Positions 49,816 to 60,155 are shown, counted from the stretch's first letter. The stretch is DNA of 64,000 nucleotides from Gammaproteobacteria bacterium (GCA_015491865.1 WFVD01000015.1:186001-250000); one strand, 5' to 3'. Made by a program: numbers and translations. The notes: a model not told the origin generated them from the letters alone.

Positions 49816-51924
49816 ATGATCGTAAAAAGCATCTCAATACTCGCCCTGCTCATCAGCGCCACATGGCAGCTCGCAGTTGCTGCTCCGCCTCTCTCACCCG
49901 CACCAGAACATAGCTACTCTGCGGTGCTTGTTGCCAAATTCATTACCCAGTTCCATTACAAAGAGAACAGGCTCGACGATGCACAATCCAGGGCGATACT
50001 GAAAGAGTATATCGATGCACTGGACCCTAACCGCAACACCTTTACCCAGAAAGATATTGCGCTCATTAACCGCTACAGCACATCGCTCGACGACGCCATT
50101 CGCCGCGGCGACATGGCCCCCGCCTTTCTCATCTACCGAAAATTCAACCGCCGCCGCATTGAACGGGCCGAATATGCGCTGGCACGGCTAGAGCAACCCT
50201 TTGATTTCACCATCGATGAAACGTACCTGTTTGATCGTAGCAACGCTGACTGGCCTGAAGATACAGAGGCGCTGGATGAGATCTGGCGCAAGCGGGTAAA
50301 GAATGATGTGCTAAGCCTGATGCTTGCGCATAAAAGCGAAGAAGAGCTGAAAAAGACACTACGAAAGCGCTACAAACGCTACATTACCCGCGCCGACCAA
50401 ATGAAAGCGGAAGATGTTTATGAGGCGTTTATCAACGCCTACCTGACATCGATTGAACCTCACACCGCCTATTTCTCGCCGCGCACTTCAGAAAATTTTA
50501 ATATCAACATGAAGCTTTCGCTGGAAGGGATCGGAGCCGTACTGCAGACCGTCGGGGACTACACCGTCGTCAAGAAAACCATCCCTGGCGGCCCCGCTGA
50601 AAAGAGTGGCCAGTTCCAGCCCGAAGACCGCATCAGTGGCGTTGGCCAAGGGCATGATGGTGAGATAGAAGATGTGGTTGGCTGGCGCATCGATGATGTC
50701 GTTGCGTTGATCCGTGGCCCCAAAAACTCAGTCGTGCGACTACAGGTACTCCCCAAAGGTAAAGAGGGTGATGGCGTTGGGAAAATCATCACCATCACCC
50801 GTGACAAGATCCAACTGGAAGAGCAGCACGCCCAGAAGAGGATCATTGAAGTACCCAATGGCGACCAGACGACTCGTATCGGCATCATCTCGATTCCCAC
50901 CTTCTACATGGATTTTGAGGCTGCCAGGCGGGGCGATAAAGATTATGTCAGCACCACGCGTGACACCCGAAAACTACTTAACGAATTAAAAGCGGAAGGG
51001 GTTGATGGTGTTGTTATCGACCTGATTGGGAATGGTGGCGGCTCCCTGCCTGAAGCGATCTCCCTCACGGGCCTGTTTATCAAGTCTGGCCCGGTGGTGC
51101 AGGTTAAGGATAGTGCAAACAAACTGGATATCAATGAAGATACCGATAACGGTATCGCCTATGACGGTCCGGTCGCGGTTCTGGTCAATCGCTTTAGCGC
51201 CTCTGCCTCCGAGATCTTTGCCGGTGCCATGCAGGATTACGGTCGCGCCACCATTCTCGGTGAAACCACCTACGGCAAGGGCACCGTACAGCAGATGCTA
51301 GACCTGAATCGCCATGCCCCCAGAGATAGCGCCACACTAGGCCAACTGAAACTTACTATGGCACAGTTCTTCCGCGTCAATGGAGACAGCACACAAAATC
51401 GCGGCGTAATCCCCGATATTATTTTCCCTACCGCCGAACCCAGCTCAGAACTGGGCGAAAGTGCACTGGATAATGCACTCCCGTGGGCACGCATTGAGGC
51501 CGCCAACTATACGCCATTTAGTCGCGTCCATATGGACCTAGCCGAGGTGATTGCTACCCACAAAAAACGGACACAATCTGATGACGGTTTTGAATATCTA
51601 TTAGCCCAGACAGAAGCACGTAAAGCGGCTATGGCTAAGAAGTCTGTCACGCTACTTAAAACAGCACGCAAGGCAGAGAGAGAGAAGCAGGAACGTGAAG
51701 GGCTGGCGCGAATCAACCATTTCAGAACCTCGATTGGGCTGGAGCCGAACGATATCAGCGACCTTGAGAATGAGAGCGAAGTGGCCACCGCTGAAGATGA
51801 ACGTTTTGCAGATGAAGTGAAAAATATTCAGCTCAAAGAAGCCGCCGCGATACTCACTGATATTATTGCCCTGTCGACAGATGATAAAATGATCCATCAT
51901 CGCATGGCGAGCAGCTCACGCTGA
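49816..51924 (+). CDS. prc: Carboxy-terminal (tail-specific) protease Prc
   Basis: A 702-residue periplasmic S41 protease. A signal peptide (about residues 1-22, ALLISATWQLAVAA) is followed by an N-terminal helical domain (about 30-220), a PDZ domain (about 235-330) and the S41 core. Catalytic Ser lies in NRFSASASEIF (about 458) and Lys in TYGKGTVQ (about 485). A DUF3340-like C-terminal domain follows (about 560-690). It trims or degrades periplasmic proteins such as lytic enzymes and FtsI in E. coli. It converges on smc. Confidence 0.95.
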   Translation: MIVKSISILALLISATWQLAVAAPPLSPAPEHSYSAVLVAKFITQFHYKENRLDDAQSRAILKEYIDALDPNRNTFTQKDIALINRYSTSLDDAIRRGDMAPAFLIYRKFNRRRIERAEYALARLEQPFDFTIDETYLFDRSNADWPEDTEALDEIWRKRVKNDVLSLMLAHKSEEELKKTLRKRYKRYITRADQMKAEDVYEAFINAYLTSIEPHTAYFSPRTSENFNINMKLSLEGIGAVLQTVGDYTVVKKTIPGGPAEKSGQFQPEDRISGVGQGHDGEIEDVVGWRIDDVVALIRGPKNSVVRLQVLPKGKEGDGVGKIITITRDKIQLEEQHAQKRIIEVPNGDQTTRIGIISIPTFYMDFEAARRGDKDYVSTTRDTRKLLNELKAEGVDGVVIDLIGNGGGSLPEAISLTGLFIKSGPVVQVKDSANKLDINEDTDNGIAYDGPVAVLVNRFSASASEIFAGAMQDYGRATILGETTYGKGTVQQMLDLNRHAPRDSATLGQLKLTMAQFFRVNGDSTQNRGVIPDIIFPTAEPSSELGESALDNALPWARIEAANYTPFSRVHMDLAEVIATHKKRTQSDDGFEYLLAQTEARKAAMAKKSVTLLKTARKAEREKQEREGLARINHFRTSIGLEPNDISDLENESEVATAEDERFADEVKNIQLKEAAAILTDIIALSTDDKMIHHRMASSSR

Positions 51925-51994
51925 TGATCGAGAGGGCTGAATTTCGACCGCTTTTGCCTCGCCCCATACTCACCTGAGCGGTTTTAACAGTCTG

Positions 51995-54900
51995 CTAAAC
52001 TGCTTCCACCATCTGTATCGCCTCCGCAACATCGACAGCAACCAGGCGCGATACACCCGGCTCATGCATGGTCACGCCGACCAGCTGGTGCGAGATCTCC
52101 ATCGTGATTTTGTTATGGGTGATGAAGATAAACTGCACCCGGTCCGACATCTCTTTAACTAGCTGGCTAAAGCGGATGGTGTTGTTGTCATCGAGCGGCG
52201 CATCGACCTCATCAAGGATACAGAACGGCGCAGGGTTAAGCTCAAAGATTGCAAAGACCATCGCCACCGCGGTGAGCGCCTTTTCACCACCCGAGAGTAG
52301 ATGGATACTGCTGTTACGCTTACCTGGCGGATGCGCCATGATGGTGACACCGGCATCCAGCACATCATCACTGGTCATCTCAAGACGCGCGCTACCGCCA
52401 CCAAAGAGGCGTGGAAAAAGCTCCTGTAGCTTGTCATTAACCTTCTCAAAGGTGTCTTTAAAACGGGTGCGAGTTTCGTGGTCGATTTTACGGATAGCGC
52501 TCTCCAGCGTCTCCAGCGCCTCACCGAGGTCGGAGAGTTGTGAGTCGAGATAGCTCTTGCGCTCCGACTGCTCAGTGTACTCTTCAATCGCCGCGAGGTT
52601 GATTGCACCCAGGCGCTGAATGCGACGCTCCATCTCTTCCGCCTGATTCGCCCACGCCGCCTCACTGGCCCCTTCGGGCATCTCGGCAATCAACGCTTCC
52701 AGTCTGTATTGCGACTCGTCAATCTGCTCCTGCAATGTCTGGCGGCGCACCTTGATCTCCTGCCACGCCATCCGCATCTGCTCCAGCTCAGCGCGAATCA
52801 CCAGCACCTGCTGCTCAGTTTCGCTGCGGCGACTACCGAGCTCGCGCAGCGTGTGATCACACAGCTCAACCTGACGGCGTACCTCTGCCAGCTCACCCTC
52901 AACCAGAAGACGTTTTTCAAGCAACGTTTCCAGCTCCATTCTGCTATTTTCGAGCGGCTCAACACCCTCTTCAAGCGCCTGCGTCAGCTCTTCGCGACGG
53001 CGTTCCAGATTACCCATCTGGCGCTGCATCCGTTCTGTGTTGGTCGTCAGTGTGCCCAGCTGGGTGCGCATCGAATCAATTCTCAACATAAATTCACGTG
53101 CGATGTCGCGGTCGCGCTGCGCCTGCTGGCGACATTCAGCCAGCATCGCACTCAGCTCTTCACGCTGATCGCTAAGCGCGGCGCGCTGCTCCTGATGTTC
53201 GGCCATTTCAGCGATCATCAATTCAAGGCGTTCGCGAGCGACAATCAACTCTTCGCCACACTTCTCATTGTGGGCGCGGATCTCTTCAAGCTCCTCCTGC
53301 AGGCGACTCTTCCTCGCCTCCACCTGCTCCAGGCGCGCTTTTTTACTGCTTAGCAGTGAGCGCACCTCGGCATTATGATGGGCGATCTGATTGATATTAC
53401 GCTGCAAGGTCTCGCGCTGCTCTTCCAGTGCAGCAAGCTTGACCTGCCCCTCCTCAAGCCGCTGTTCCAGTTGACAGAGATGCTCATCAGCCTCATCCAG
53501 ACTCTTCGAAACGAGCTTAAGCTCTTGTTCACGTACAATAACCCCACCGTCTTCTTCACTACCACGCACCACCCGAAGCCAGTCCAGACCAAGCCAGACC
53601 CCATCACGAGTGACAACCGACTCCTGCGGCTGTAACTGAGCGCGCAACGCCAGCGCCTCTTCCACAGTATCAACCGCATAGACGCCAGAAAGCACGCCAT
53701 CGAGTGGCCACTCAGAGTGAACCTTACCCAACAACGGCAGACCGACCGGTCTGAACGAGTCGCGCCGCTTCGCCTGCTGTGTATCAAAGAGGGTCAGCGA
53801 CCCCTGCTGCAGTGACGCAAGATGATCTGTGACGGACCCGATACCCTCCACACAGAGCGCCTCGATATTCTGCCCCAGCACAATTTCAACGGCGCGCTCC
53901 CAGCCGTTTTCAACATTAAGGGTTTCAGCAAGACGCTGCTGCTCATCCAGTTGGTGCGTTTCCAGCCAGCTGGTGACAGCACCCGGCTGCTTGCCGAGCG
54001 CCGCCTTCTGCAACGCCTCTAACGAGGCGTGTTGTTTCTGCAGCTCGACTAGGTGACTGCGTGCATCAACCAGTTCACGGCTACTTGCCGCATTCGTTTC
54101 ACGCTGCTGAGTAATCTCGCTAAGCAGCTGGTGCACCTCCTGCTGCAACCCTTCGAGCTGACTACTACTTTCGGCAGACTGCTCACTGAGGGTAGCCACC
54201 TCATCCCTGAGATCAGCCGCATCAAGGGAGCGATATTCTGCCTCCTGACGCTGCAGACGCTGCTGCTGGCGCGCCATATCTTCTTCGAGATGGATGATGC
54301 GGGTGCGTTCAACTTCAGACTGCTGTGTCTTGCTCGCAACCGTACTATTAAAAGACTCCCACGCCTCCTGCCAGCCCTGCTGACGCGCCTCGACCGCACG
54401 CAGCGCCTCGGTTGAGATCGTCGCCTGCGCCTCTGCGGCCTCAAACTGGGGATCACAAGCCTCCAGTGATGCATTAATCTCTTCGATCTGACGCTGATCA
54501 TGCTCGATATGCACCCTACCTTCGGTTAAGGTCTGCAGTGCCTGCTCAAGCTCAAGCTGATTCTCTTCGCGTTTTTCCTGCATGTGTTGAATCGTCTGTT
54601 CAACACGTGCGATGTCCGCACCGATGCTATAGAACTGCCCCTGCACCTGATTAAACTGCTCGTTCGCTTCACTATGTGCAAGACGCTGCTTTTCAATCTC
54701 TGTATCGGTGGCGCACTGCTCAGCCAGCTGACCTTCAAGCGCGGTCTCACGCCCCTGAATCGCCTGATCTTTCAGCTGCACCTCACCGTCAAGCCCCTGG
54801 TAACGCAGTGCCAACAGCTGCGCCTTAATCAGGCGCTCTTCCTGCTTGAGAACTTTATACTTCTCAGCGGTCTTCGCCTGGCGCTGCAATGTCTGTAGTC

Positions 54901-55510
54901 GTTTATCAAGTTCACCCACCAGGTCTTCGATTCGACTCATGTTTTCTTTTGTATGACGAATGCGCGTCTCGGTCTCACGACGACGTTCTTTATATTTTGA
55001 GATCCCCGCAGCCTCCTCCAGAAATGCGCGCAACTCTTCCGGCTTCGCCTCAATCAGGCGTGTAATCATCCCCTGCTCAATGATCGAATAACTGCGAGGC
55101 CCGAGACCGGTGCCAAGGAAGACATCGGTAATGTCACGACGACGACACCTGGTGCCATTCAAATAGTAGCTGGATTTTCCTTCGCGGTTGATCTGGCGCT
55201 TGACCGATAGCTCGCTGTATTTGGCATATTCACCACCCAGTCGCCCCTGGGAGTTGTTAAATACCAGCTCAACCGTCGCTGCGCCAACCGGCTTACGCCC
55301 CGATGAGCCGTTAAAAATAACATCCGCGAGCGAGTCACCCCGCAGGTTTTTGGCCGAACTTTCGCCCATCACCCAGCGTACTGCGTCGATCACGTTTGAT
55401 TTGCCACAACCATTCGGCCCGACAACACCGATCAGCTGGCCAGGCATCTCTAACGTAGTGGGGTCAACAAAGGATTTAAAACCGGCGAGTTTAATTTTCT
55501 GCAACTGCAT
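51995..55510 (-). CDS. smc: Chromosome segregation protein SMC
   Basis: An 1171-residue condensin ATPase from the ATG at 55510; upstream in-frame codons would add 11 atypical residues. N-terminal head with Walker A GPNGCGKSN (about residues 32-40), a long coiled-coil (about 165-500), a hinge (about 510-640), a second coiled-coil (about 655-1000) and a C-terminal head with signature LSGGEKALTA and Walker B FCILDEVDAPLDD. A full Smc with ScpAB, not MukBEF, is indicated; scpAB are not in view. It is convergent with prc. Confidence 0.96.
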   Translation of the reverse strand: MQLQKIKLAGFKSFVDPTTLEMPGQLIGVVGPNGCGKSNVIDAVRWVMGESSAKNLRGDSLADVIFNGSSGRKPVGAATVELVFNNSQGRLGGEYAKYSELSVKRQINREGKSSYYLNGTRCRRRDITDVFLGTGLGPRSYSIIEQGMITRLIEAKPEELRAFLEEAAGISKYKERRRETETRIRHTKENMSRIEDLVGELDKRLQTLQRQAKTAEKYKVLKQEERLIKAQLLALRYQGLDGEVQLKDQAIQGRETALEGQLAEQCATDTEIEKQRLAHSEANEQFNQVQGQFYSIGADIARVEQTIQHMQEKREENQLELEQALQTLTEGRVHIEHDQRQIEEINASLEACDPQFEAAEAQATISTEALRAVEARQQGWQEAWESFNSTVASKTQQSEVERTRIIHLEEDMARQQQRLQRQEAEYRSLDAADLRDEVATLSEQSAESSSQLEGLQQEVHQLLSEITQQRETNAASSRELVDARSHLVELQKQHASLEALQKAALGKQPGAVTSWLETHQLDEQQRLAETLNVENGWERAVEIVLGQNIEALCVEGIGSVTDHLASLQQGSLTLFDTQQAKRRDSFRPVGLPLLGKVHSEWPLDGVLSGVYAVDTVEEALALRAQLQPQESVVTRDGVWLGLDWLRVVRGSEEDGGVIVREQELKLVSKSLDEADEHLCQLEQRLEEGQVKLAALEEQRETLQRNINQIAHHNAEVRSLLSSKKARLEQVEARKSRLQEELEEIRAHNEKCGEELIVARERLELMIAEMAEHQEQRAALSDQREELSAMLAECRQQAQRDRDIAREFMLRIDSMRTQLGTLTTNTERMQRQMGNLERRREELTQALEEGVEPLENSRMELETLLEKRLLVEGELAEVRRQVELCDHTLRELGSRRSETEQQVLVIRAELEQMRMAWQEIKVRRQTLQEQIDESQYRLEALIAEMPEGASEAAWANQAEEMERRIQRLGAINLAAIEEYTEQSERKSYLDSQLSDLGEALETLESAIRKIDHETRTRFKDTFEKVNDKLQELFPRLFGGGSARLEMTSDDVLDAGVTIMAHPPGKRNSSIHLLSGGEKALTAVAMVFAIFELNPAPFCILDEVDAPLDDNNTIRFSQLVKEMSDRVQFIFITHNKITMEISHQLVGVTMHEPGVSRLVAVDVAEAIQMVEAV

Positions 55511-55765
55511 GGCAAGGGAAGATACATGATAAAGAGCACACAAGACAAGCCTGGATATCCCCGGAGATTTCTATTGATACGCACTAAACGAGATCCGAGA
55601 TTAATAATCTGTTATTTTACCCGCTCTGATGATCTGATTTTAATTGAAGGAGTAATGTCGGGCATCGATCTCAGCCACTACAGATCGACAATTAACCTTT
55701 AGTAACAATAGGTTAATATAGATTTACAGAATTTACTGCAGATTGATTCACCGCTTATACAGTCC

Positions 55766-56155
55766 ATGGCAAGCACACCCAGTAAAACACTCGAAACCTT
55801 TGACAACCCAAACCAGGATCGCGACTACACCATCCGCATCCGCATCCCGGAATTCACCTGCCTCTGCCCAAAGACCGGCCAGCCGGACTTCGCGACCATC
55901 AATATTGACTACGTGCCAGAACAGAGCTGCATCGAACTCAAGTCGCTGAAGATGTACATCTGGTCTTTCCGTGACGAAGGGGCATTCCATGAAAAGGTGA
56001 CCAACCAGATGTTGAGCGATTTTGTCACCGCCTGCAACCCACGCTTCATGCGGGTCACCGCCGAATTCAACGTCCGCGGCGGGGTCTACACCAACGTGGT
56101 GGCCGAGCATCGCAACCCAGACTGGGTCGCTCCTGAACCCGTTCACCTCCCCTAA
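55766..56155 (+). CDS. queF: NADPH-dependent 7-cyano-7-deazaguanine reductase QueF
   Basis: A 129-residue short (unimodular) QueF that reduces preQ0 to preQ1 in queuosine synthesis. The catalytic Cys and Asp are in [12 protein letters not shown] (about residues 35-46), and the QueF motif is [20 protein letters not shown] (about 56-75). In many gammaproteobacteria QueF is the long form, so the short form is notable. It is followed by an FGGY kinase gene after 26 bases. Confidence 0.96.
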   Translation: MASTPSKTLETFDNPNQDRDYTIRIRIPEFTCLCPKTGQPDFATINIDYVPEQSCIELKSLKMYIWSFRDEGAFHEKVTNQMLSDFVTACNPRFMRVTAEFNVRGGVYTNVVAEHRNPDWVAPEPVHLP

Positions 56156-56181
56156 TCCAGATTTTTAAGCCAGACCAGCCA

Positions 56182-57468
56182 ATGGCGCGCCATCCCCTCT
56201 ATCTGGGAATCGATGTAGGCACCAGCGGCTGCCGCGCCGTCGTCATCGATGAGCACGGCACACAGATCGCCACACACCACGTCACGATGGCCGCCCCCAA
56301 TCAGGATGGCGCACGCATCGAGCAAAACGGCTGGATCTGGTGGAAGACGGTCTGCACACTGCTGGAAGAACTACGCGATACAGTACCCATGGGTGAAATC
56401 GCAGCGATTGCCGTTGATGGCACCTCCGGCACCCTGCTGATTACTGATGAGAAAGGCAATCCACTCTGTGATGCACTGATGTACAACGATGCCCGCAGCA
56501 GCAAAGAGGCTGAAAAAGTTGCCGCCGTCGCGCCGCCGAAAAGTGGCGCACATGGCGCCAGTTCAGCGCTCGCCAAACTGCTGTGGTTTCAAAAACAGGG
56601 CCTGCCTGAGAATGCCCAATACGCACTCCATCAGGCCGACTGGATCGCAGGGCAACTGAGCGGCCGATTTGGCATCAGCGATGAAAATAACTGCCTCAAA
56701 CTGGGTTACGATATTATCGAGCGCTGCTGGCCAGCATGGTTTGATCAATTAGATGTTGATCGTTCACTGCTACCCGAGGTCACGATTCCGGGAACCACCA
56801 TCGATACCATTCGCGCTGATATAGCCACTCATCTGGGATTGTCACCACAAACCAGAATCGTCAGCGGCACCACCGACAGCATCGCAGCATTTCTCGCCAC
56901 CGGCGCATCAGAGATTGGCGACGCGGTCACCTCACTCGGTTCAACGCTGGCATTGAAAGTACTGTCTGACAAGCCCATCTTCGCCCCCGAGCAGGGTGTC
57001 TACAGCCATCGTCTGGGAGATAAATGGTTAGTCGGCGGCGCATCAAACTGCGGCGGCACAACATTATTGCAGTTCTTCAGCACAGAAGAGATGACCGCCA
57101 TGACACCACACCTCAACCCGATCAAGCCTGCTGATTTAGACTACTACCCACTCCCATCAATAGGCGAGCGCTTTCCAGTCAATGACCCAACACTCGCACC
57201 ACGTCTCGATCCGCGCCCAGAGAATGATTTACTGTTTTTTCAGGGGCTGCTTGAAGGGATCGCTGCGGTAGAAAAACAGGGCTACCAGCGGCTGGCGGAT
57301 CTAGGCGCGCCCTACCCCACCCGAGTATTAACCATGGGCGGCGGAGCAAAGAATTACGCCTGGGGAGCAATCAGGCAACAGAGACTCAACACACCAGTCG
57401 AACTCTGCCACAAAGTACCAACCGCCCAGGGCCCTGCGCTGCAGGCATTAAACAGCAGGACGCAATAG
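56182..57468 (+). CDS. FGGY family carbohydrate kinase
   Basis: A 428-residue kinase with the N-terminal phosphate motif GIDVGTSGCRAVV (about residues 8-20), AVDGTSGTLLITDE (about 78-91), MYNDARSS (about 99-106), a C-terminal ATP-binding region VGGASNCGG and TMGGGAKN. It is shorter than glycerol or xylulose kinases and resembles the D-ribulokinase-like subgroup. The substrate is not set by sequence. It may be co-transcribed with queF; the pairing has no evident metabolic logic. Confidence 0.85.
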   Translation: MARHPLYLGIDVGTSGCRAVVIDEHGTQIATHHVTMAAPNQDGARIEQNGWIWWKTVCTLLEELRDTVPMGEIAAIAVDGTSGTLLITDEKGNPLCDALMYNDARSSKEAEKVAAVAPPKSGAHGASSALAKLLWFQKQGLPENAQYALHQADWIAGQLSGRFGISDENNCLKLGYDIIERCWPAWFDQLDVDRSLLPEVTIPGTTIDTIRADIATHLGLSPQTRIVSGTTDSIAAFLATGASEIGDAVTSLGSTLALKVLSDKPIFAPEQGVYSHRLGDKWLVGGASNCGGTTLLQFFSTEEMTAMTPHLNPIKPADLDYYPLPSIGERFPVNDPTLAPRLDPRPENDLLFFQGLLEGIAAVEKQGYQRLADLGAPYPTRVLTMGGGAKNYAWGAIRQQRLNTPVELCHKVPTAQGPALQALNSRTQ

Positions 57469-57670
57469 GGGCACTGCTGCTTTTCCCAGAGTCATAAATA
57501 TGTTAAGTCAAGATTTGACTCCCTTACTTTCAATAACTGTCAAATGCTCCCGTAAAGGGCTCTAACCCCCTTATTCTTTAATTCTGCAAGAAATGTCAGT
57601 ATTCTTTACACTTTCACCTGCGATGATAATGTGCGCGTGAATTTTTCATAATAAACAATGTGTTATTTGT

Positions 57671-57688
57671 TTGGCATAAATTATGCCC
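57671..57688 (+). promoter_or_regulatory. Probable sigma54 promoter of the PEP-CTERM gene
   Basis: TTGGCATAAATTATGCCC has the -24 GG and -12 GC elements at the exact 12-base spacing of the sigma54 consensus TGGCACNNNNNTTGCW. It lies about 130 bases upstream of the start of the PEP-CTERM gene. The near-palindromic form TTGGCAT/ATGCCCAA also allows an operator. Confidence 0.6.
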
Positions 57689-57818
57689 AATATTTATAGC
57701 TAGCCGACCAACAACGTACAAATAATGGGTTGGCTTGCAATGCAGAGGGGGATGCTTGGGGTTCACGAGTGTTCCAGTTTAATTGTATGTTAACTTTGAA
57801 TAAGGAAAAGGATTGATC

Positions 57819-58595
57819 ATGAGCGGGCAAAAAATCTTATCTATATTTAAACAAAGTTTGATAGCGTTGCCATTAGTGGCTATTAGTGTTTCAGCATTCG
57901 CCGTTCCTATTCAGTGGACTGACTGGGAAACGAGCAATAACGCAAATGGTTTTACGGCTTTAGGTAGTATTACGTCAGGCACCTCAACTGTTGAGGTCAC
58001 ATATAACAATCCTCAAGGCGTCGGGTTTTACAATACAGGTGCTGGTGCTGATTATTGGACTGGTGGAACTGATGCCACTTCGCCCTATACAAGTTCCGTT
58101 GTAGATAACAGGCCGACTGGATCGGATATCATCGCGCTACAATATGCTGGCCCGCAAACTTTAAGTTTTTCTGAAGTTATTGCTAACCCGGTTTTTTCCT
58201 ATGTAAGCCTAAATGGAAATGGTTATGCATTCGATCAGGATTTTGAGATCCTAAGTTTTGGTGATCTTTCTGATGGTAACGCCTGTGGATATTGGGGCTG
58301 CGGGACTTCATACAAAGAGGTAGTTGATTTAGGTGGAGGCAACTTTGAATATCGACTTTTAGGTACAGGAGAACCTCACGGTACGATACGGTTTTCAGGT
58401 GCTTTCAGTTCCGTTTCATGGACTAGCCTGACGAATGAGTTCTGGAATGGTTTCACCGTAGGCATTGAAGGAACTGCCGCACAGGTCTTTCCACCAACCA
58501 CTAGTGTCCCGGAACCCGCTTCTATTGCCCTGTTAGGCTTAGGGCTTGTCGGCTTGGCTTTCTCTCGGCGATGTAACAAGGGAACTGCTGCTTAG
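57819..58595 (+). CDS. PEP-CTERM sorting domain protein
   Basis: A 258-residue secreted protein from the ATG at 57819 (AAGGAAAAGG upstream). It has an N-terminal signal peptide (about residues 1-27, ending VSAFA), a beta-rich low-Lys extracellular domain with aromatic and Asn/Gly content (WTDWETSNNANGFTALGS) and a C-terminal PEP-CTERM signal: VPEPASIALLGLGLVGLAF then SRR. Such signals are processed by exosortase, which is linked to exopolysaccharide or biofilm export. No exosortase gene is in this window. Codon and base use look more AT-rich than the neighbouring genes. Confidence 0.9.
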   Translation: MSGQKILSIFKQSLIALPLVAISVSAFAVPIQWTDWETSNNANGFTALGSITSGTSTVEVTYNNPQGVGFYNTGAGADYWTGGTDATSPYTSSVVDNRPTGSDIIALQYAGPQTLSFSEVIANPVFSYVSLNGNGYAFDQDFEILSFGDLSDGNACGYWGCGTSYKEVVDLGGGNFEYRLLGTGEPHGTIRFSGAFSSVSWTSLTNEFWNGFTVGIEGTAAQVFPPTTSVPEPASIALLGLGLVGLAFSRRCNKGTAA

Positions 58596-59089
58596 CTTCT
58601 CTGTAAATGCAGCTATTACCCACCGCGCGTAACCACTAAGAACCGCCTCTTGACCAGGGGCGGCTCTTAATCGCTAAAGGACTAAGAGGGCAGGGCCCTT
58701 TCAGGGGGCTGATAACCAACGGTGATAGGCGTCGTCTTCACAAAGCACCGGCTCACGACTTCGCCCGCGCTGCACGACATGCGCAGGTGCATCCGGAAAA
58801 AAGAATCCAGGCTTCCGCCTTTTTAAGTACATGTACTTACATATTGCATGTTAAAATATTATACATAACCACCGCATGGTAGACAGGCCATGGCTCTCTT
58901 CCTTTCGTAAAAAAAACTTGAGTATAGATCTTTTGAGGGGTTCTTCAATCAGAGGCAATCCAGCCTGACCCTGTTGCCACTATCCTTATGCGATAAACAC
59001 TGGATTTTTATCTTCACACTGGCTAGTCTTGGGGGTTCTGAGGGGTAATAGTTCATTAAATTTTACTATAGAAAACAAGAGGCAGATTA
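58596..59089. other. Intergenic region with weak terminator and a 16-bp palindrome
   Basis: A hairpin at 58638-58668 (AAGAACCGCC and GGCGGCTCTT with one mismatch) follows the PEP-CTERM gene and may end its transcript. A perfect palindrome TAAGTACATGTACTTA occurs at 58824-58839. No coding frame in the remainder is credible. Confidence 0.55.
58824..58839. promoter_or_regulatory. Perfect 16-bp palindrome, possible operator
   Basis: TAAGTACATGTACTTA is a gap-free inverted repeat in an AT-rich stretch, about 250 bases upstream of the carbonic anhydrase gene. It is the size of a dimer binding site. No matching second copy was noticed in the window. Confidence 0.45.
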
Positions 59090-59935
59090 ATGGAAATCAA
59101 GCGTATGACATTTTTGAAGGGCGTGGCGATTGGGGGCATCGCCATGCTAACAGCTGCATGTTCGGATTCTGATGACCATCACGAATCGAAAGCGGCTGAC
59201 CATGGGAAAGCGGCTCATGCTGAGAAAGCGAGCCATGCGGGTGCCGCTGGTCACCCCTCCCACTGGGCCTATGAAGGCAATGGTGCGCCGCACGCCTGGA
59301 GCGTCATCAAAGAGGAGTACGCCACCTGCGGTACCGGTAAGAGCCAGTCTCCGATCGATATTTCAACGGTCACCATTAGCGATCTCTCTGAAATCGAATT
59401 TAACTACAAATCGATTCCGCTGGAGCTGACCAACAATGGTCACACCGCCCAGGTAAACTATCACAGTGGCAGCTACATCACCGTTGGTGGAAAACGTTAC
59501 GACCTGCTTCAGTTCCATTTTCACGCCCCTTCTGAACATACCATCGGTGGCAAAGGTTACGACATGGTTGTGCATCTGGTTCACAAGGCGGCCGATGGCC
59601 AGCTGGGTGTCATTGGCGTGCTGTTCAAAGCAGGCAAAGATAAAAATAAGGTTATCGACAAACTGTGGGCTAACCTGCCAACAGAGAGCGGCCAGACTAA
59701 TACGGTCAAAAACAGTCGCATCAATGCGATTGATCTGTTGCCAGCAGATCTCACCTACTTCAACTACTCTGGCTCTTTGACCACACCACCATGTTCTGAG
59801 GGGGTTAACTGGATGGTCATGGCCACCCCGGCGCCCATCTCTGCGAAACAGGTTAAGCAGTTTACCGATCTGTTCCCGCTGAGTACCCGCCCGGTACAGC
59901 CACTGAATGGGCGCGTGGTACGCGTTAGCAACTAG
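59090..59935 (+). CDS. Alpha-class carbonic anhydrase, exported lipoprotein
   Basis: A 281-residue protein with a twin-feature N-terminus: a signal segment and lipobox LTAAC (about residues 20-24). A His/Ala/Lys-rich spacer follows (about 28-58, DDHHESKAADH). The catalytic domain (about 60-281) has SPIDI, the zinc His pair in FHFHAPSEH (about 146-154), the third His in VVHLVHK and TTPPCSEGV. It interconverts CO2 and bicarbonate in the periplasm or at the membrane. The His-rich spacer may bind zinc. It is monocistronic with a terminator. Confidence 0.93.
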   Translation: MEIKRMTFLKGVAIGGIAMLTAACSDSDDHHESKAADHGKAAHAEKASHAGAAGHPSHWAYEGNGAPHAWSVIKEEYATCGTGKSQSPIDISTVTISDLSEIEFNYKSIPLELTNNGHTAQVNYHSGSYITVGGKRYDLLQFHFHAPSEHTIGGKGYDMVVHLVHKAADGQLGVIGVLFKAGKDKNKVIDKLWANLPTESGQTNTVKNSRINAIDLLPADLTYFNYSGSLTTPPCSEGVNWMVMATPAPISAKQVKQFTDLFPLSTRPVQPLNGRVVRVSN

Positions 59936-59956
59936 TCTCAGGCTGTTGATAATGGT

Positions 59957-59989
59957 GGCGAGGATGTGACAGCGTCCTCGCCTTTTTTG
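59957..59989 (+). terminator. Intrinsic terminator after the carbonic anhydrase gene
   Basis: GGCGAGGA and TCCTCGCC form an 8-bp stem with a 10-base loop, followed by six T residues. Confidence 0.93.
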
Positions 59990-60104
59990 TATCTAAAATT
60001 CAGGCATCGATGATGGCGTTTCGATGCGCTTGCTCTATTCTGTAACACTACGATGGTTTAGCAGTAGCGCATGTTGCGCTGCTCAACTACCCGCTTTCAG
60101 GCAA

Positions 60105-60134
60105 TAAAAAAGGGCGCCCACAACAGGCACCCTT
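60105..60134 (-). terminator. Intrinsic terminator of htpX
   Basis: On the minus strand AAGGGTGCC and GGCGCCCTT form a 9-bp stem with one G-U pair around a seven-base loop, followed by TTTTTT. Confidence 0.85.
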
Positions 60135-60155
60135 TTCATGAAAAGCAGCGCGTAA

